Below are positions 8,482 through 16,008 of a DNA stretch of 64,000 bases, piece after piece. Position 1 is the first letter of the stretch. Each line of letters begins with the position of its first letter. This DNA comes from Ideonella dechloratans (lineage in GTDB: Bacteria > Pseudomonadota > Gammaproteobacteria > Burkholderiales > Burkholderiaceae_C). The notes below the pieces were generated by a model that had not been told where the DNA came from, did not search any database, and was given only the letters and a program-made list of their open reading frames with translations. The DNA is taken from NCBI RefSeq assembly GCF_021049305.1, contig NZ_CP088081.1:3410001-3474000 (forward strand), given 5' to 3'. A program made the position numbers and the translations under genes.

Positions 8482-9048
8482 TCAGAGTGCGGCCACGCCG
8501 GTGACGGCCAGCTTGAAATGCACTTCCACGTTGTTGGCGACCACACCGGTGTCGGCCCATTCGCCTTCACCGATCTTGAAATCCAGGCGCTTGATGGTGA
8601 ACGTCCCGGTGGCGGTGGTGCTGCCGCCGGTCTGCTTCAGGGTGACCGGCACCACCACGGGCTGGCTGGCCCCCTTGACCGTCAGCTGGCCGCTGACCGC
8701 GTACTGGCCCTTGCCGGTGGCCTTGATGGCCGTGGACTGGAAGGTGGCCTTGGGAAACTTGGCGACGTTGAACCAGGGGGCCTTGGGCACCTCGGCATCG
8801 GTTTCGGGCACGCCGAAGGTGGCGCTGCCGGTGTCGATGGTGAAGCTGACCTTGCCGGCCTCGGGCTTCTTCGGGTCGAAGCTGATCTGGGCATCCCAGC
8901 TGCGGAACTTGCCATCCACCGGCACGCCCATCTGGTGGGAGGTGAAGCCGATCTCGCTTTGGGCGGGCACCACCTTCTGTTGCGCGAAGGCCGGGGCGGC
9001 CAGCAGGGTCGAGGCCAGCAGGGCCGGCAGGATGAGGGCACGGGTCAT
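8482..9048 (-). CDS. YceI family periplasmic lipid-binding protein (second copy)
   Basis: 188 residues, signal peptide ending APAFA near residue 22, then a YceI barrel: VVPAQSEIGFTSHQMGVPVD, FNVAKFPKATFQSTAIKATG, GQLTVKGASQPVVVPVTL and KRLDFKIGEGEWADTG. It is clearly diverged from the neighbouring copy at 7833, so the pair is an old duplication or two separate lineages. A good AGGAG site precedes ATG 9048. It lies between cytochrome b561 and the first YceI gene on the same strand. Confidence 0.92.
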   Translation of the reverse strand: MTRALILPALLASTLLAAPAFAQQKVVPAQSEIGFTSHQMGVPVDGKFRSWDAQISFDPKKPEAGKVSFTIDTGSATFGVPETDAEVPKAPWFNVAKFPKATFQSTAIKATGKGQYAVSGQLTVKGASQPVVVPVTLKQTGGSTTATGTFTIKRLDFKIGEGEWADTGVVANNVEVHFKLAVTGVAAL

Positions 9049-9101
9049 GGAAGAACTCCTGGGGGAGATGTCGGTGTGAAGCGCGGCACGGGCCGAGAGG
9101 C

Positions 9102-9638
9102 TCAGCCGCGGCCGGGACGCATGCGGTCGAGCAGGCCGTCCTTGTCGATGAATTGGTGCTTGAGCGCCGCCCCGACGTGGGCCACCACCAGCAGCGCCAT
9201 CGTCCAGGCCAGGGTCTCGTGCCAGGGCTTGATCAGCTGGGCCAGCTCGGGGTTCTTGGCCACGAAGCTGGGCAGGGGCAGCACGCCGAACAGCACGATG
9301 GGAAAGCCCGCGGCCGAGCTGTAGGCCCAGCCCACCAGGGGCACGGCGAAGAACAGCGCGTAGAGCAGGTGGTGCATGCCGTGGGCGGCCAGGCGCTGCC
9401 AGGCCGGCATGGGCAGATCGGCCGGCGGCCGGTGGGTCAGGCGCCAGACCAGGCGCAGCACGGCCAGCACCAGCACGATCACCCCGGCCCACTTGTGGTA
9501 GTTGAAGAGCTTCAGCCGGGTCATCGACATCGGCAGATCGGCCAAGTAGAGACCGACGAAGAACACGCCCGCGATCAGCAGGGCCATGAGCCAGTGCAGC
9601 CAGATGGCCGGGGTGCTGTAGCGGGTGGAGGTGGGCAT
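9102..9638 (-). CDS. cytochrome b561 family protein
   Basis: 178 residues with four hydrophobic helices. The pattern is that of the di-haem cytochrome b561: His in IWLHWLMALLIAG (helix 1), NYHKWAGVIVLVLAVLRLVW (helix 2), HGMHHLLYALFFAVPLVGWA (helix 3) and WHETLAWTMALLVVAHVGAA (helix 4). These inner-membrane proteins move electrons to or from quinone. It heads the set with two YceI proteins, a recurrent partnership. ATG 9638 has only a weak ribosome site. Confidence 0.92.
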   Translation of the reverse strand: MPTSTRYSTPAIWLHWLMALLIAGVFFVGLYLADLPMSMTRLKLFNYHKWAGVIVLVLAVLRLVWRLTHRPPADLPMPAWQRLAAHGMHHLLYALFFAVPLVGWAYSSAAGFPIVLFGVLPLPSFVAKNPELAQLIKPWHETLAWTMALLVVAHVGAALKHQFIDKDGLLDRMRPGRG

Positions 9639-9741
9639 CGTGGAGGGGATCCGTGGGAGCGCCTGGGCGCGTTGGTTCACAGTGTCCGCAGTGCCGCAGG
9701 CTCCGCGGTTCAGCGCGCTTGAAGTCAGCGATGCAGTTTTT

Positions 9742-9760
9742 CTGAACGGTTCGCGTTCAG
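9742..9760. promoter_or_regulatory. perfect inverted repeat upstream of cytochrome b561
   Basis: CTGAACG and CGTTCAG flank five bases, a perfect 7-bp-arm repeat overlapping the end of the Nudix gene, about 105 bases upstream of the cytochrome b561 start. On the minus strand it is followed by A rather than T, so it does not look like a terminator. It may be an operator; this is speculative. Confidence 0.3.
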
Positions 9761-10680
9761 GGACGCGCCGCCACCACCGGATCGATGCGCTCGGCCCGCG
9801 CCGGCGACACCCACAAGCCCTCGGTGGTCGGCCCCAGCAGCGCGGCCTCGGCCTCGTCCAGCAGGCCGTGGCGCAGGGCGAAGTCCAGGGTCGCGAGCGC
9901 GGCATCGACGGTCATGTCGCCCCGGCGGGCATGGTCCAGGGCCTGCGCCACCGGCATCAGCCGGTGCCAGGCCACCTCGCCGTCCTGGTTGAGCGGGTGG
10001 ACGTCCGGCGGCAGCGCCAGGTCGTAGACGTGCAGCCACTCGTGCTGCAGCCCTTCGGGGATGTCGCAGCAGAGCTCGATGACCCGCCCGCGCTGCAGGC
10101 CGGCCATCTGGTCGGGCATCAGCCCGGCCTCCTCCCAGGCCTCGCGCAGCAGGGCCTCGCGCGGCGTCTGCCCGTGGGGCACGCCACCGCCGATCATGTT
10201 GTCCAGCAGGCCGGGGTCGGTGGGCTTGTCGTCGGCCCGTCGCGCCACCCAGAGATGGGTCGGCCGGCCCTGGGCATCGGCCACATAGCCATTGCAATGG
10301 GCGCCGAAGGTGAAGCTGCCCCAGAAGCGGGACGCGGCGCGCTCGATCACCGCCTGCAGCTGGCCCTGCTCGTCCAGCAGCGGATAGGGCTCGTCGCGCC
10401 AGGCCCGGATCAGGCCCTGGTCGCGCAGGCGCAGGTGCAGGGCGGCCAGCGTGGCGTCCCGCGTGTCCCTGGGCAGCAGCCAGCAGCGCTGGCCGTCAGG
10501 CGCCACGGTCAGCGGCACCCCCTCGGCCAGCAGGGCGGGCAGGTGCGCCCTGTCCACCGAGCCGATGCGCGCGGGCGCCTCTCCGGGCGCCACCAGGCAG
10601 ACCGGCACCCGCAGATCCCGGCGGGCCTGCCGGGCCCGCCGGAGGCTGGGCCAGAGCGCCGGGCCCGGGGCGGCGGTCAT
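9757..10680 (-). CDS. Nudix hydrolase with DUF4743 N-terminal domain
   Basis: 307 residues. An N-terminal DUF4743-like region (about 1-125; CWLLPRDTRDATLAALHLRL) precedes a Nudix domain (about 130-290). The Nudix helix ends REAWEEAGL as expected, but the glutamate that normally lies eight residues before it is glutamine (VPHGQTPREALL). This architecture is shared with thiamine-pyrophosphokinase-associated Nudix proteins of plants and yeast, which act on oxidised thiamine diphosphates; that role is inferred from the family. It starts 3 bases after the stop of the His-rich gene, so they are probably co-transcribed. Confidence 0.85.
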   Translation of the reverse strand: MTAAPGPALWPSLRRARQARRDLRVPVCLVAPGEAPARIGSVDRAHLPALLAEGVPLTVAPDGQRCWLLPRDTRDATLAALHLRLRDQGLIRAWRDEPYPLLDEQGQLQAVIERAASRFWGSFTFGAHCNGYVADAQGRPTHLWVARRADDKPTDPGLLDNMIGGGVPHGQTPREALLREAWEEAGLMPDQMAGLQRGRVIELCCDIPEGLQHEWLHVYDLALPPDVHPLNQDGEVAWHRLMPVAQALDHARRGDMTVDAALATLDFALRHGLLDEAEAALLGPTTEGLWVSPARAERIDPVVAARP

Positions 10681-10683
10681 CGC

Positions 10684-11121
10684 TCAGTGACCGTGCTTGT
10701 CGTGGCCCTTGCCGTGGCCGTGGCCATGGCCGGGACCGTCGTCGTCATAGCCGCGCCCCGGGGGGCCGGGCGGGCGGTGGCCGCGCTCGTCATAGCGCTC
10801 GCGCACCCAGCCTTCCTGGACGAAGTACACCGGCTGACCGCAGGCGTTGTAGCGCCCGCAGTACTTGCGCCAGTTCTTCTGGTGGCCCGGCGGCACGTAC
10901 AGGTAGATCGGTTGGCGCTGCACCGCCACCACCCCGGGGGTGATGATCATCGGCTGGGCATAGACCACCGGCGGCGGCGCCGTGTTGCCGATGTCGATGC
11001 GCCCGTACACGCCGGGCTGCACCACGCTGATGGACACGCCGACATCGGTCGCATGCGCGGACAGGGCGGCACCAGCCAATGCGGCGGCCCCGAGGAGACG
11101 GAGGGGGTTTCTTCTGTTCAT
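10684..11121 (-). CDS. secreted protein with histidine-rich tail
   Basis: 145 residues. Signal peptide about 1-24 (ending LSAHA), then a short domain with QRQPIYLYVPPGHQKNWRKY and two cysteines (KYCGRYNACGQPV), and a tail rich in His, Gly and Asp (GHGHGHGKGHDKHGH at the very end). The middle resembles small uncharacterised Burkholderiales periplasmic proteins. The tail could bind metal ions such as nickel, zinc or copper, but that is inference from composition. It is upstream of, and nearly touching, the Nudix gene. No recognisable enzyme domain. Confidence 0.7.
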   Translation of the reverse strand: MNRRNPLRLLGAAALAGAALSAHATDVGVSISVVQPGVYGRIDIGNTAPPPVVYAQPMIITPGVVAVQRQPIYLYVPPGHQKNWRKYCGRYNACGQPVYFVQEGWVRERYDERGHRPPGPPGRGYDDDGPGHGHGHGKGHDKHGH

Positions 11122-11201
11122 GGCGGGAGTCTAGGCGTTTGGCGGCGGCCTGTGGTGTAGGACGCCATCCCGGCGCGGCGTCGGCGGCTGCGCCCGGGGG
11201 T

Positions 11202-11600
11202 TCAGCCGGAGGTCTGGCGCGGGCCGTAGGGGCAGTGCCCCGGCCGCGGCCCCACCTGCGGGTGCTTGCGGCAGGTGTCCGGCCGCTTCTCGTACACGGT
11301 GCAGCGCCGGGTCACGGCGTCCAGGTAGAGGCAGTCCCCGTTGGCGCGGCGCGCCAGCGTGAAGATGCCGTGCTTGAAATTGAAGTGATCGACCCGGCCG
11401 GCCTTTTCCAGCCGCCGGGCGATCTGCTTGGGCGCCTCGTGCTCGGCCTCGAACGGGTCCACCAGACCCAGGCGCACCAGGTCCGGCAGACGCACCTCCA
11501 CCGGCATGGTGCAGCAATGGGCGTGGCAGCCGTCGCACAGCCCGGCGCGGTAGCGCGTCCAGGTCTCGCAGCGGTCGACGTCGACGTGCTGGACGCCCAT
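11202..11600 (-). CDS. YkgJ family cysteine-cluster protein
   Basis: 132 residues with the UPF0153/YkgJ cysteine cluster: CDGCHAHCC near residues 22-30, then CLYLD, RRCTVYEKRPDTCRKHP and a final GHCPYG. The pattern is expected to ligate zinc or an iron-sulphur cluster; the function in the family is unknown. The start ATG lies two bases after the stop of the upstream cytochrome b561 gene, so the two are translationally close. The C-terminus is slightly shorter than in some relatives. Confidence 0.85.
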   Translation of the reverse strand: MGVQHVDVDRCETWTRYRAGLCDGCHAHCCTMPVEVRLPDLVRLGLVDPFEAEHEAPKQIARRLEKAGRVDHFNFKHGIFTLARRANGDCLYLDAVTRRCTVYEKRPDTCRKHPQVGPRPGHCPYGPRQTSG

Positions 11601-11602
11601 CG

Positions 11603-12166
11603 TCAACGGCGCGGCAGCATGGACTTCAGCACCCCGTCCTTGAGCACCACATGGTGGTAGATGGCGGCCAGGGCGTGGGCGCCGGCCAGCCAGACGATGG
11701 TGTCGCCCAGGAAGCCGTGCACATCGCCCCAGTCGGCCGCGTCGGCCAGCGGGCTGTTGGCGATCAGGGGCATCTGGTCCACCCGCACGCCGCCCAGCAG
11801 GGTCAGCGGATGGCCCTCGCTGCCCAGCGCCAGCAAGGCGGTGACGGGCAGCAACAGCATCAGCAGCCACAGCAGGCCCTGCACCATGCGGGCGACCCGC
11901 TGCATCCAGGGGTTCAGGTCGAAATGGGGGGCGGTGGGCCGCAGGGCCACCCAGACCAGGCGCAGCAGGGTCAGCACGAAGACCGAGACGCCCAGGCTCT
12001 CGTGCCAGACGATGTCCCAGCGGGTCGCCGGGTCCAGCCCCTCGTGCATCTGGCGGCCGAAGCCGCCCGGGCCCAGGGTGAAGGCCACGACGATGATGAC
12101 GGCGGTGAGCCAGTGGAGGACCCGGCTGACGGGGTCGTAGTGCGAATTCGAGGCAACAGAAGACAT
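11603..12166 (-). CDS. cytochrome b561-like membrane protein (second)
   Basis: 187 residues, four hydrophobic helices with haem-ligand histidines: SRVLHWLTAVIIVVAFTLGP, VWHESLGVSVFVLTLLRLVW, a third helix MVQGLLWLLMLLLPVTALLA and HGFLGDTIVWLAGAHALAAI with YHHVVLKDGVL at the end. It differs from the copy at 9102 and has no YceI gene beside it; it is paired with YkgJ instead. It probably transfers electrons between the quinone pool and a periplasmic or metal-linked partner; the partner is unknown. Confidence 0.9.
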   Translation of the reverse strand: MSSVASNSHYDPVSRVLHWLTAVIIVVAFTLGPGGFGRQMHEGLDPATRWDIVWHESLGVSVFVLTLLRLVWVALRPTAPHFDLNPWMQRVARMVQGLLWLLMLLLPVTALLALGSEGHPLTLLGGVRVDQMPLIANSPLADAADWGDVHGFLGDTIVWLAGAHALAAIYHHVVLKDGVLKSMLPRR

Positions 12167-12190
12167 GGTCGGCGGGCTGCCGCAGGGGCA

Positions 12191-12222
12191 GCGGAGGAAG
12201 ACACGGGGTGATTGTCCTCCGC
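12191..12222. terminator. hairpin between the DODA-like and cytochrome b561 genes
   Basis: GCGGAGGA (12191-12198) and TCCTCCGC (12215-12222) can pair as an 8-bp stem with a 16-base loop, just after the stop of the DODA-like gene on the minus strand. No T-run follows, so it could be a weak terminator, a processing hairpin, or chance in GC-rich DNA. Confidence 0.3.
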
Positions 12223-12248
12223 CCGCCGATGCCAAGGTGTCTGCTCGC

Positions 12249-13079
12249 TTAACCGAAACTGAAGGCCGACAGCGTGGTCTCCATGACCCGGTCGGAGAAG
12301 GCCTTGCGCCCGCGGTCTGCACCGGCCGCACCGGCCATCACCATCAGCGGCAGCAGGTGCTCCTCGGCCCGCGGCGGATGGCACCAGCGGGCCATCGGGG
12401 CTTCGGCCCAGTCGGTCAGCGCGGCATCGCGCTCGGCGGCCGGGGCCTCGACCGCCTCGGTCAGCCAGTCGTCGAAGGTGTCGGACACCGGGCCGAAGCG
12501 CGGATCGCCGTAGCCGCGCATGTTGTGGAAGCTCATGCCGCTGCCCACGATCAGCACGCCCTCGTCCCGCAGCGGCTGCAGCGCCCGGCCCAGGGCCAGG
12601 TGGGCGGCCGGGTCCAGCGAGATGTTCAGCGAGAGCTGCACGACCGGAATGTCGGCCTGCGGCACCATCAGCATCAACGGGATGAACATGCCGTGGTCAT
12701 AGCCGCGCCGCGCATCGACGTGCGAGGACAGGCCCGCCTGCCCCAGCAGCGCGGTGATGCGCTCGGCCAGGGCCGGCTCGCCCGGGGCCGGGTACTTCAG
12801 CTCGTAGGTGTGCGGCGGGAAGCCGTAGTAGTCGTAGATCAGCTCGGGCTGCGCGCCCCCGGTGACCGCGAAATCACCTTCCAGCCAATGGGCCGAGACC
12901 AACACGATGGCCTTGGGTCGCTGCGGCAGGCTCTCGACGATGCCGCGCAGGTAGGCCGCCGTCTTGTCCCAGGCATGGGGCGGGTTCCAGTCCATGAAGA
13001 AGCAGGGCCCGCCGCCGTGCGGGATGTACACGGTGGGCAGGCGGCCCGGGGAGGTGGACGGGGGGTGTTCGGTGTTCAT
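12249..13079 (-). CDS. extradiol dioxygenase of the 4,5-DOPA dioxygenase (YgiD/LigB-like) family
   Basis: 276 residues of the class III extradiol ring-cleavage fold. Metal-ligand regions are visible: TVYIPHGGGPCFFMDW near the N-terminus, IVLVSAHWLEGDFAV, VDARRGYDHGMFIPLMLM, and GSGMSFHNMRGYG. Enzymes of this group cleave DOPA or other catechols. The start overlaps the stop of the upstream unknown gene (ATGA), and DoxX is further upstream, with a divergent LysR gene. The set suggests handling of catechols, quinones or other redox-active aromatics; the substrate is not known. Confidence 0.9.
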   Translation of the reverse strand: MNTEHPPSTSPGRLPTVYIPHGGGPCFFMDWNPPHAWDKTAAYLRGIVESLPQRPKAIVLVSAHWLEGDFAVTGGAQPELIYDYYGFPPHTYELKYPAPGEPALAERITALLGQAGLSSHVDARRGYDHGMFIPLMLMVPQADIPVVQLSLNISLDPAAHLALGRALQPLRDEGVLIVGSGMSFHNMRGYGDPRFGPVSDTFDDWLTEAVEAPAAERDAALTDWAEAPMARWCHPPRAEEHLLPLMVMAGAAGADRGRKAFSDRVMETTLSAFSFG

Positions 13080-13690
13080 GGTTCGATTCCGGCTGCGGAC
13101 AAAGGATAGGAGAAAGCGGAAGGGGACGGCGCCATGGGGGCCACCGCGAGCGCCGTCTGCGGCAGGTGGTGCAGCCATTCGCGCAGCACCAGCAGCGTGG
13201 CGGCAAAGCGGCCTGCGCCCGGCCCCCCGATGGGCAAGGCATCCTGGCTGGCGGGACGGCCCAGGGCCAGCGCCGCCCAGCGGTGGAACAAGGCCTCCAC
13301 GGTGTCGCGATCCAGCGTGGCGGGCCCGGCCTGCCAGGACAGGCCGGCCTGCTCGGCCACCGCGGCCACGGCCGCATCGGTGCTGACCAGCCAGGCCTCG
13401 GGCGGCAGAACGGGGCGCAGCGGCATGATCGCGTCCTCGACCTCGGCGATGGCCGTCTCGATGGCCGCCTCGCCCGGTCGGTCCGACGCGAAGAAGCGCC
13501 GCGCCAGCGTGGCCAGGCCCAGGTCCAGGGCGATCACCCGCTCGGGCTGGGCCGCGCGACCCAGCGCCAGGGCGGACGCCGCGTCCCCCAGATGCAGCGC
13601 CACGATGGCGGCCGCATCGGGGCGGGCCGCGCGGGCCCAGCTGTAGCTGCCGACCGCCGCGCGGCGGGCCAGGGTCAGGGCGTCATCCAT
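13076..13690 (-). CDS. unrecognised 204-residue protein in the DoxX-DODA set
   Basis: Not recognised. 204 residues, rich in Ala and Leu, no signal peptide or clear membrane segment. It contains LHLGDAASALALGRAAQPER, RFFASDRPGEAAIETAIAEV and a late GPGAGRFAATLLVLREWLHH. Its start has a good AGGAG site and its stop overlaps the start of the dioxygenase gene (ATGA), so it is made together with that enzyme. It is probably a soluble cytoplasmic protein; an accessory or enzyme role is possible but nothing in the sequence decides it. Confidence 0.7.
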   Translation of the reverse strand: MDDALTLARRAAVGSYSWARAARPDAAAIVALHLGDAASALALGRAAQPERVIALDLGLATLARRFFASDRPGEAAIETAIAEVEDAIMPLRPVLPPEAWLVSTDAAVAAVAEQAGLSWQAGPATLDRDTVEALFHRWAALALGRPASQDALPIGGPGAGRFAATLLVLREWLHHLPQTALAVAPMAPSPSAFSYPLSAAGIEP

Positions 13691-13738
13691 GTTCGTGCTC
13701 CTTGGGCCGGCATCGCCGCCGGCGGACTCGGTCAGGGC

Positions 13739-14149
13739 TCAGTCTTCGCGACGGGCGTCCAGGCTCCAGCCACCCGCGCCATGGGCCACCAGGGTGAGCA
13801 GCCCGCCGGCCACCGCGATGTTCTTGAAGAACAGCAGTTGGGTGACGTAGGCCTGGTCGGCCGGCACGCTCCAGAACGGGTGGAAGAAGACGCTGGCCGC
13901 CAGGGTGAAGAGGGTCAGCACCGCGGCGGCGGGCCGGGTGCCCCAACCCAGGAGCAGGGCCACGCTGCCGCCGATCTCGACCACCAGCGCAGCCAGGGCG
14001 CCCAGCGTGGGCAGCGGCAGGCCGGCGGCGGCGACGTAGGCCACGGTGCCGGCAAAGCCGGTGAGCTTGCCGATGCCGGCCGGCAGGAACAGGGCCACGA
14101 ACAGCAGACGGCCCAGCAGGGCCACAGGGTTTTGAACGGTCTTGGACAT
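13739..14149 (-). CDS. DoxX family membrane protein
   Basis: 136 residues, four hydrophobic helices in DoxX arrangement: LLFVALFLPAGIGKLTGFAG, a short loop with YVAAAGLPLPTLGALAALV, GGSVALLLGWGTRPAAAVLT, and FFKNIAVAGGLLTLVAHGAG near the end. DoxX proteins are small inner-membrane proteins tied to thiosulphate:quinone reduction or to oxidative stress, depending on the subgroup. First gene of a set with the unknown 204-residue protein and the DODA-like dioxygenase, transcribed away from a LysR gene. Confidence 0.9.
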   Translation of the reverse strand: MSKTVQNPVALLGRLLFVALFLPAGIGKLTGFAGTVAYVAAAGLPLPTLGALAALVVEIGGSVALLLGWGTRPAAAVLTLFTLAASVFFHPFWSVPADQAYVTQLLFFKNIAVAGGLLTLVAHGAGGWSLDARRED

Positions 14150-14238
14150 GGTGAGGGCTCCTTGAAAAAGAGGCCGGCCGGCGGTGGGCGCCGGTCGCCT
14201 CGGTGTGTCAGTGCATGTCCCACACTGTATTGATTCAC

Positions 14239-14267
14239 TCGACGTCGATAAACTTCGATCAGTCGAA
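14239..14267. promoter_or_regulatory. operator-like palindromes between DoxX and LysR genes
   Basis: In the AT-rich gap between two divergent genes lie a perfect palindrome TCGACGTCGA (14239-14248) and an interrupted one, TTCGATCAGTCGAA (14254-14267). Both carry TCGA and sit just upstream of the LysR start. They are good candidates for the binding site of the LysR protein on the shared promoter region; binding is inferred from position. Confidence 0.5.
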
Positions 14268-14291
14268 TTAATTGTCAACACAGACGAGACA

Positions 14292-15188
14292 ATGGACCGC
14301 TTCCTGGAAATGCAGAGCTTCAACACCGTGGTGGAGGCCGGCAGCTTCGTCGCCGCCGCCGAGGCGCTGAAGCTGTCCAAGGCCGCGGTGTCCCGGCATG
14401 TGGTGGAGCTGGAGAACCGGCTGGGCATCCGGCTGCTGCACCGCACGACACGCCGGGTCTCTCTGACGCCCGAGGGGCAGGTGTTCTATGGCCGCAGCAA
14501 GGAGCTGCTGGCCGAACTGGCCGACGCCGAGACCGAGGTCACCTCCAGCCGCGAGGCCGCCAGTGGCCTCCTGCGCATCAACGCGCCCTTCACCTTCGGC
14601 ATCCTGCATCTGGCGCCGCTGTGGGGGCGCTTTCGGGCTCTGCACCCGCAGCTCACGCTGGAGGTGACGCTGGCCGACCGGCTGGTGGACCTGGTGGAGG
14701 AGGGCTACGACCTGGCCATCCGCATCGCGGCGATGGAGAACTCCTCGCTGGTCAGCCGGCGCCTGGCCACCACCCGCCTGGCCCTGTGCGCCTCACCGGC
14801 CTATCTGGCCGCCCATGGCACGCCGTGGCACCCGGCCGACCTGGCGCAGCACCAGGTGATCGCCTACAGCTACTTCGCCACCAAGGACGAATGGCACTTC
14901 ACCGGGCCGCAGGGGCCGGTGAGCGTGCGCACCCGCCCCTGGATGCACACCAACAACGGCGAGACCTGCCTGGCCGCCGCACTGGCGGACCAGGGCGTGA
15001 TCCTGCAACCCACCTTCCTGGTGGCACCGGCCTTGGCCGCGGGCACGCTGGTGGAGCTGATGCCCGCCTACTGCGCCCACGAGATCGGCATCCACGCGGT
15101 CTACCCCAGCCGCAAGCATGTGCCGGCCAAGGTGCGGGTGCTGATCGATTTCCTGGTCGAGCACTTCGCCCAGGCGGCAAGGTGGTGA
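14292..15188 (+). CDS. LysR-family transcriptional regulator
   Basis: 298 residues. HTH at about 5-62 (FVAAAEALKLSKAAVSRHVV, ENRLGIRLLHRTTRRVSLTP), then a substrate-binding domain (about 88-295; LRINAPFTFGILHLAPLWGR, LVDLVEEGYDLAIRIAAMEN, CASPAYLAAHGTPWHPADLA). This is the large subgroup that often controls adjacent redox or quinone genes. It is divergent from DoxX-unknown-DODA and probably regulates them through the palindromes at 14239-14267. ATG 14292 was chosen because the HTH begins immediately after; no strong ribosome site is seen. Confidence 0.92.
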   Translation: MDRFLEMQSFNTVVEAGSFVAAAEALKLSKAAVSRHVVELENRLGIRLLHRTTRRVSLTPEGQVFYGRSKELLAELADAETEVTSSREAASGLLRINAPFTFGILHLAPLWGRFRALHPQLTLEVTLADRLVDLVEEGYDLAIRIAAMENSSLVSRRLATTRLALCASPAYLAAHGTPWHPADLAQHQVIAYSYFATKDEWHFTGPQGPVSVRTRPWMHTNNGETCLAAALADQGVILQPTFLVAPALAAGTLVELMPAYCAHEIGIHAVYPSRKHVPAKVRVLIDFLVEHFAQAARW

Positions 15189-15210
15189 GGGCCGAGGGGG
15201 TGGCCGAGGC

Positions 15211-15981
15211 TCAGCGCATGAGCCGGTAAGCCGCGAGACCGATCCACTCGTGCAGAGCCAGCTGCCAGCGGTGCAGGCTCTCGGTGAGGGCGTACTCGGT
15301 CCAGGGCGTGTCGGCGCCGGTGCGGAAGTCCACCGGATAGGGCGTGACCTGGCAGCCCACGGCCTGGAACTCGGCCACCGAGCGCGGCATGTGCCAGGCC
15401 GAGGTCACCAGCAGCCAGCGCTGCTCGCGGCAGCGCGGCCCCAGCAGCTCGGCCACGCGCTGGGCGTTCTCGCGGGTGGAGCGCGAACGGCTCTCCAGCA
15501 TCACATGGGCCATGTCCAGCCCCTGCTCCGCATAGAACAGCCGCGCCAGCTCCGCCTCGGACACGCCGGTGATGCCCACCAGGCGCCCTTCCCCGCCGCT
15601 GAACACCAGGCCCATGGCTGGATGCGCGCGCAGCCAGGTCAGCGGCAGCGTCATGCGCTCGGCGGAATCATTGAGCGGCACCTGGCCATGGGTGACGAAG
15701 CTGGCCGGGTGATCGAAGGCCCCGCCCAGCACGATCACCCCGGCATGCTGGCCGATGGCGGCATCGGGGGGAATGGGATAGCGGTCTTCCAGGCTGCGCA
15801 GCAGCGCGTCCGGCGCGGCCTGCACGCCCAGCAGGCCCAGAAGCCCCAGCCCGCCCCAGAGCATGGACAGCGCGGTGCGGCGGCGCTTGTTCAACAGCAG
15901 GAGCGCCACCGCCCACACCAGCCCCAGCCAGAACAGGGGCTGGGTGATGGCAGACAGGAGCTTGGAGAGTGCGAAGAACAT
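15211..15981 (-). CDS. YdcF/ElyC-like DUF218 membrane protein
   Basis: 256 residues. Two N-terminal membrane segments (about 10-30 and 38-56) precede a DUF218 domain: HAGVIVLGGAFDHP, LRAHPAMGLVFSGGEGR, ESRSRSTRENAQRVAELLG and LLVTSAWHMPRSVAEFQAVG, the usual order of motifs. ElyC-type proteins act in envelope integrity, possibly on polyprenyl-linked precursors. Single gene converging on the LysR gene, 22 bases away. No catalytic role has been settled for the family. Confidence 0.9.
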   Translation of the reverse strand: MFFALSKLLSAITQPLFWLGLVWAVALLLLNKRRRTALSMLWGGLGLLGLLGVQAAPDALLRSLEDRYPIPPDAAIGQHAGVIVLGGAFDHPASFVTHGQVPLNDSAERMTLPLTWLRAHPAMGLVFSGGEGRLVGITGVSEAELARLFYAEQGLDMAHVMLESRSRSTRENAQRVAELLGPRCREQRWLLVTSAWHMPRSVAEFQAVGCQVTPYPVDFRTGADTPWTEYALTESLHRWQLALHEWIGLAAYRLMR

Positions 15982-16008
15982 GCCCGCATTGTCGCGGGCC
16001 TCGGCGCA

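Noticed and set aside
9757..10680. Inactive Nudix enzyme because of Glu to Gln in the Nudix box
   Set aside because: The remaining REAWEEAGL is intact and members with DUF4743 vary at this position, so loss of activity is not claimed.
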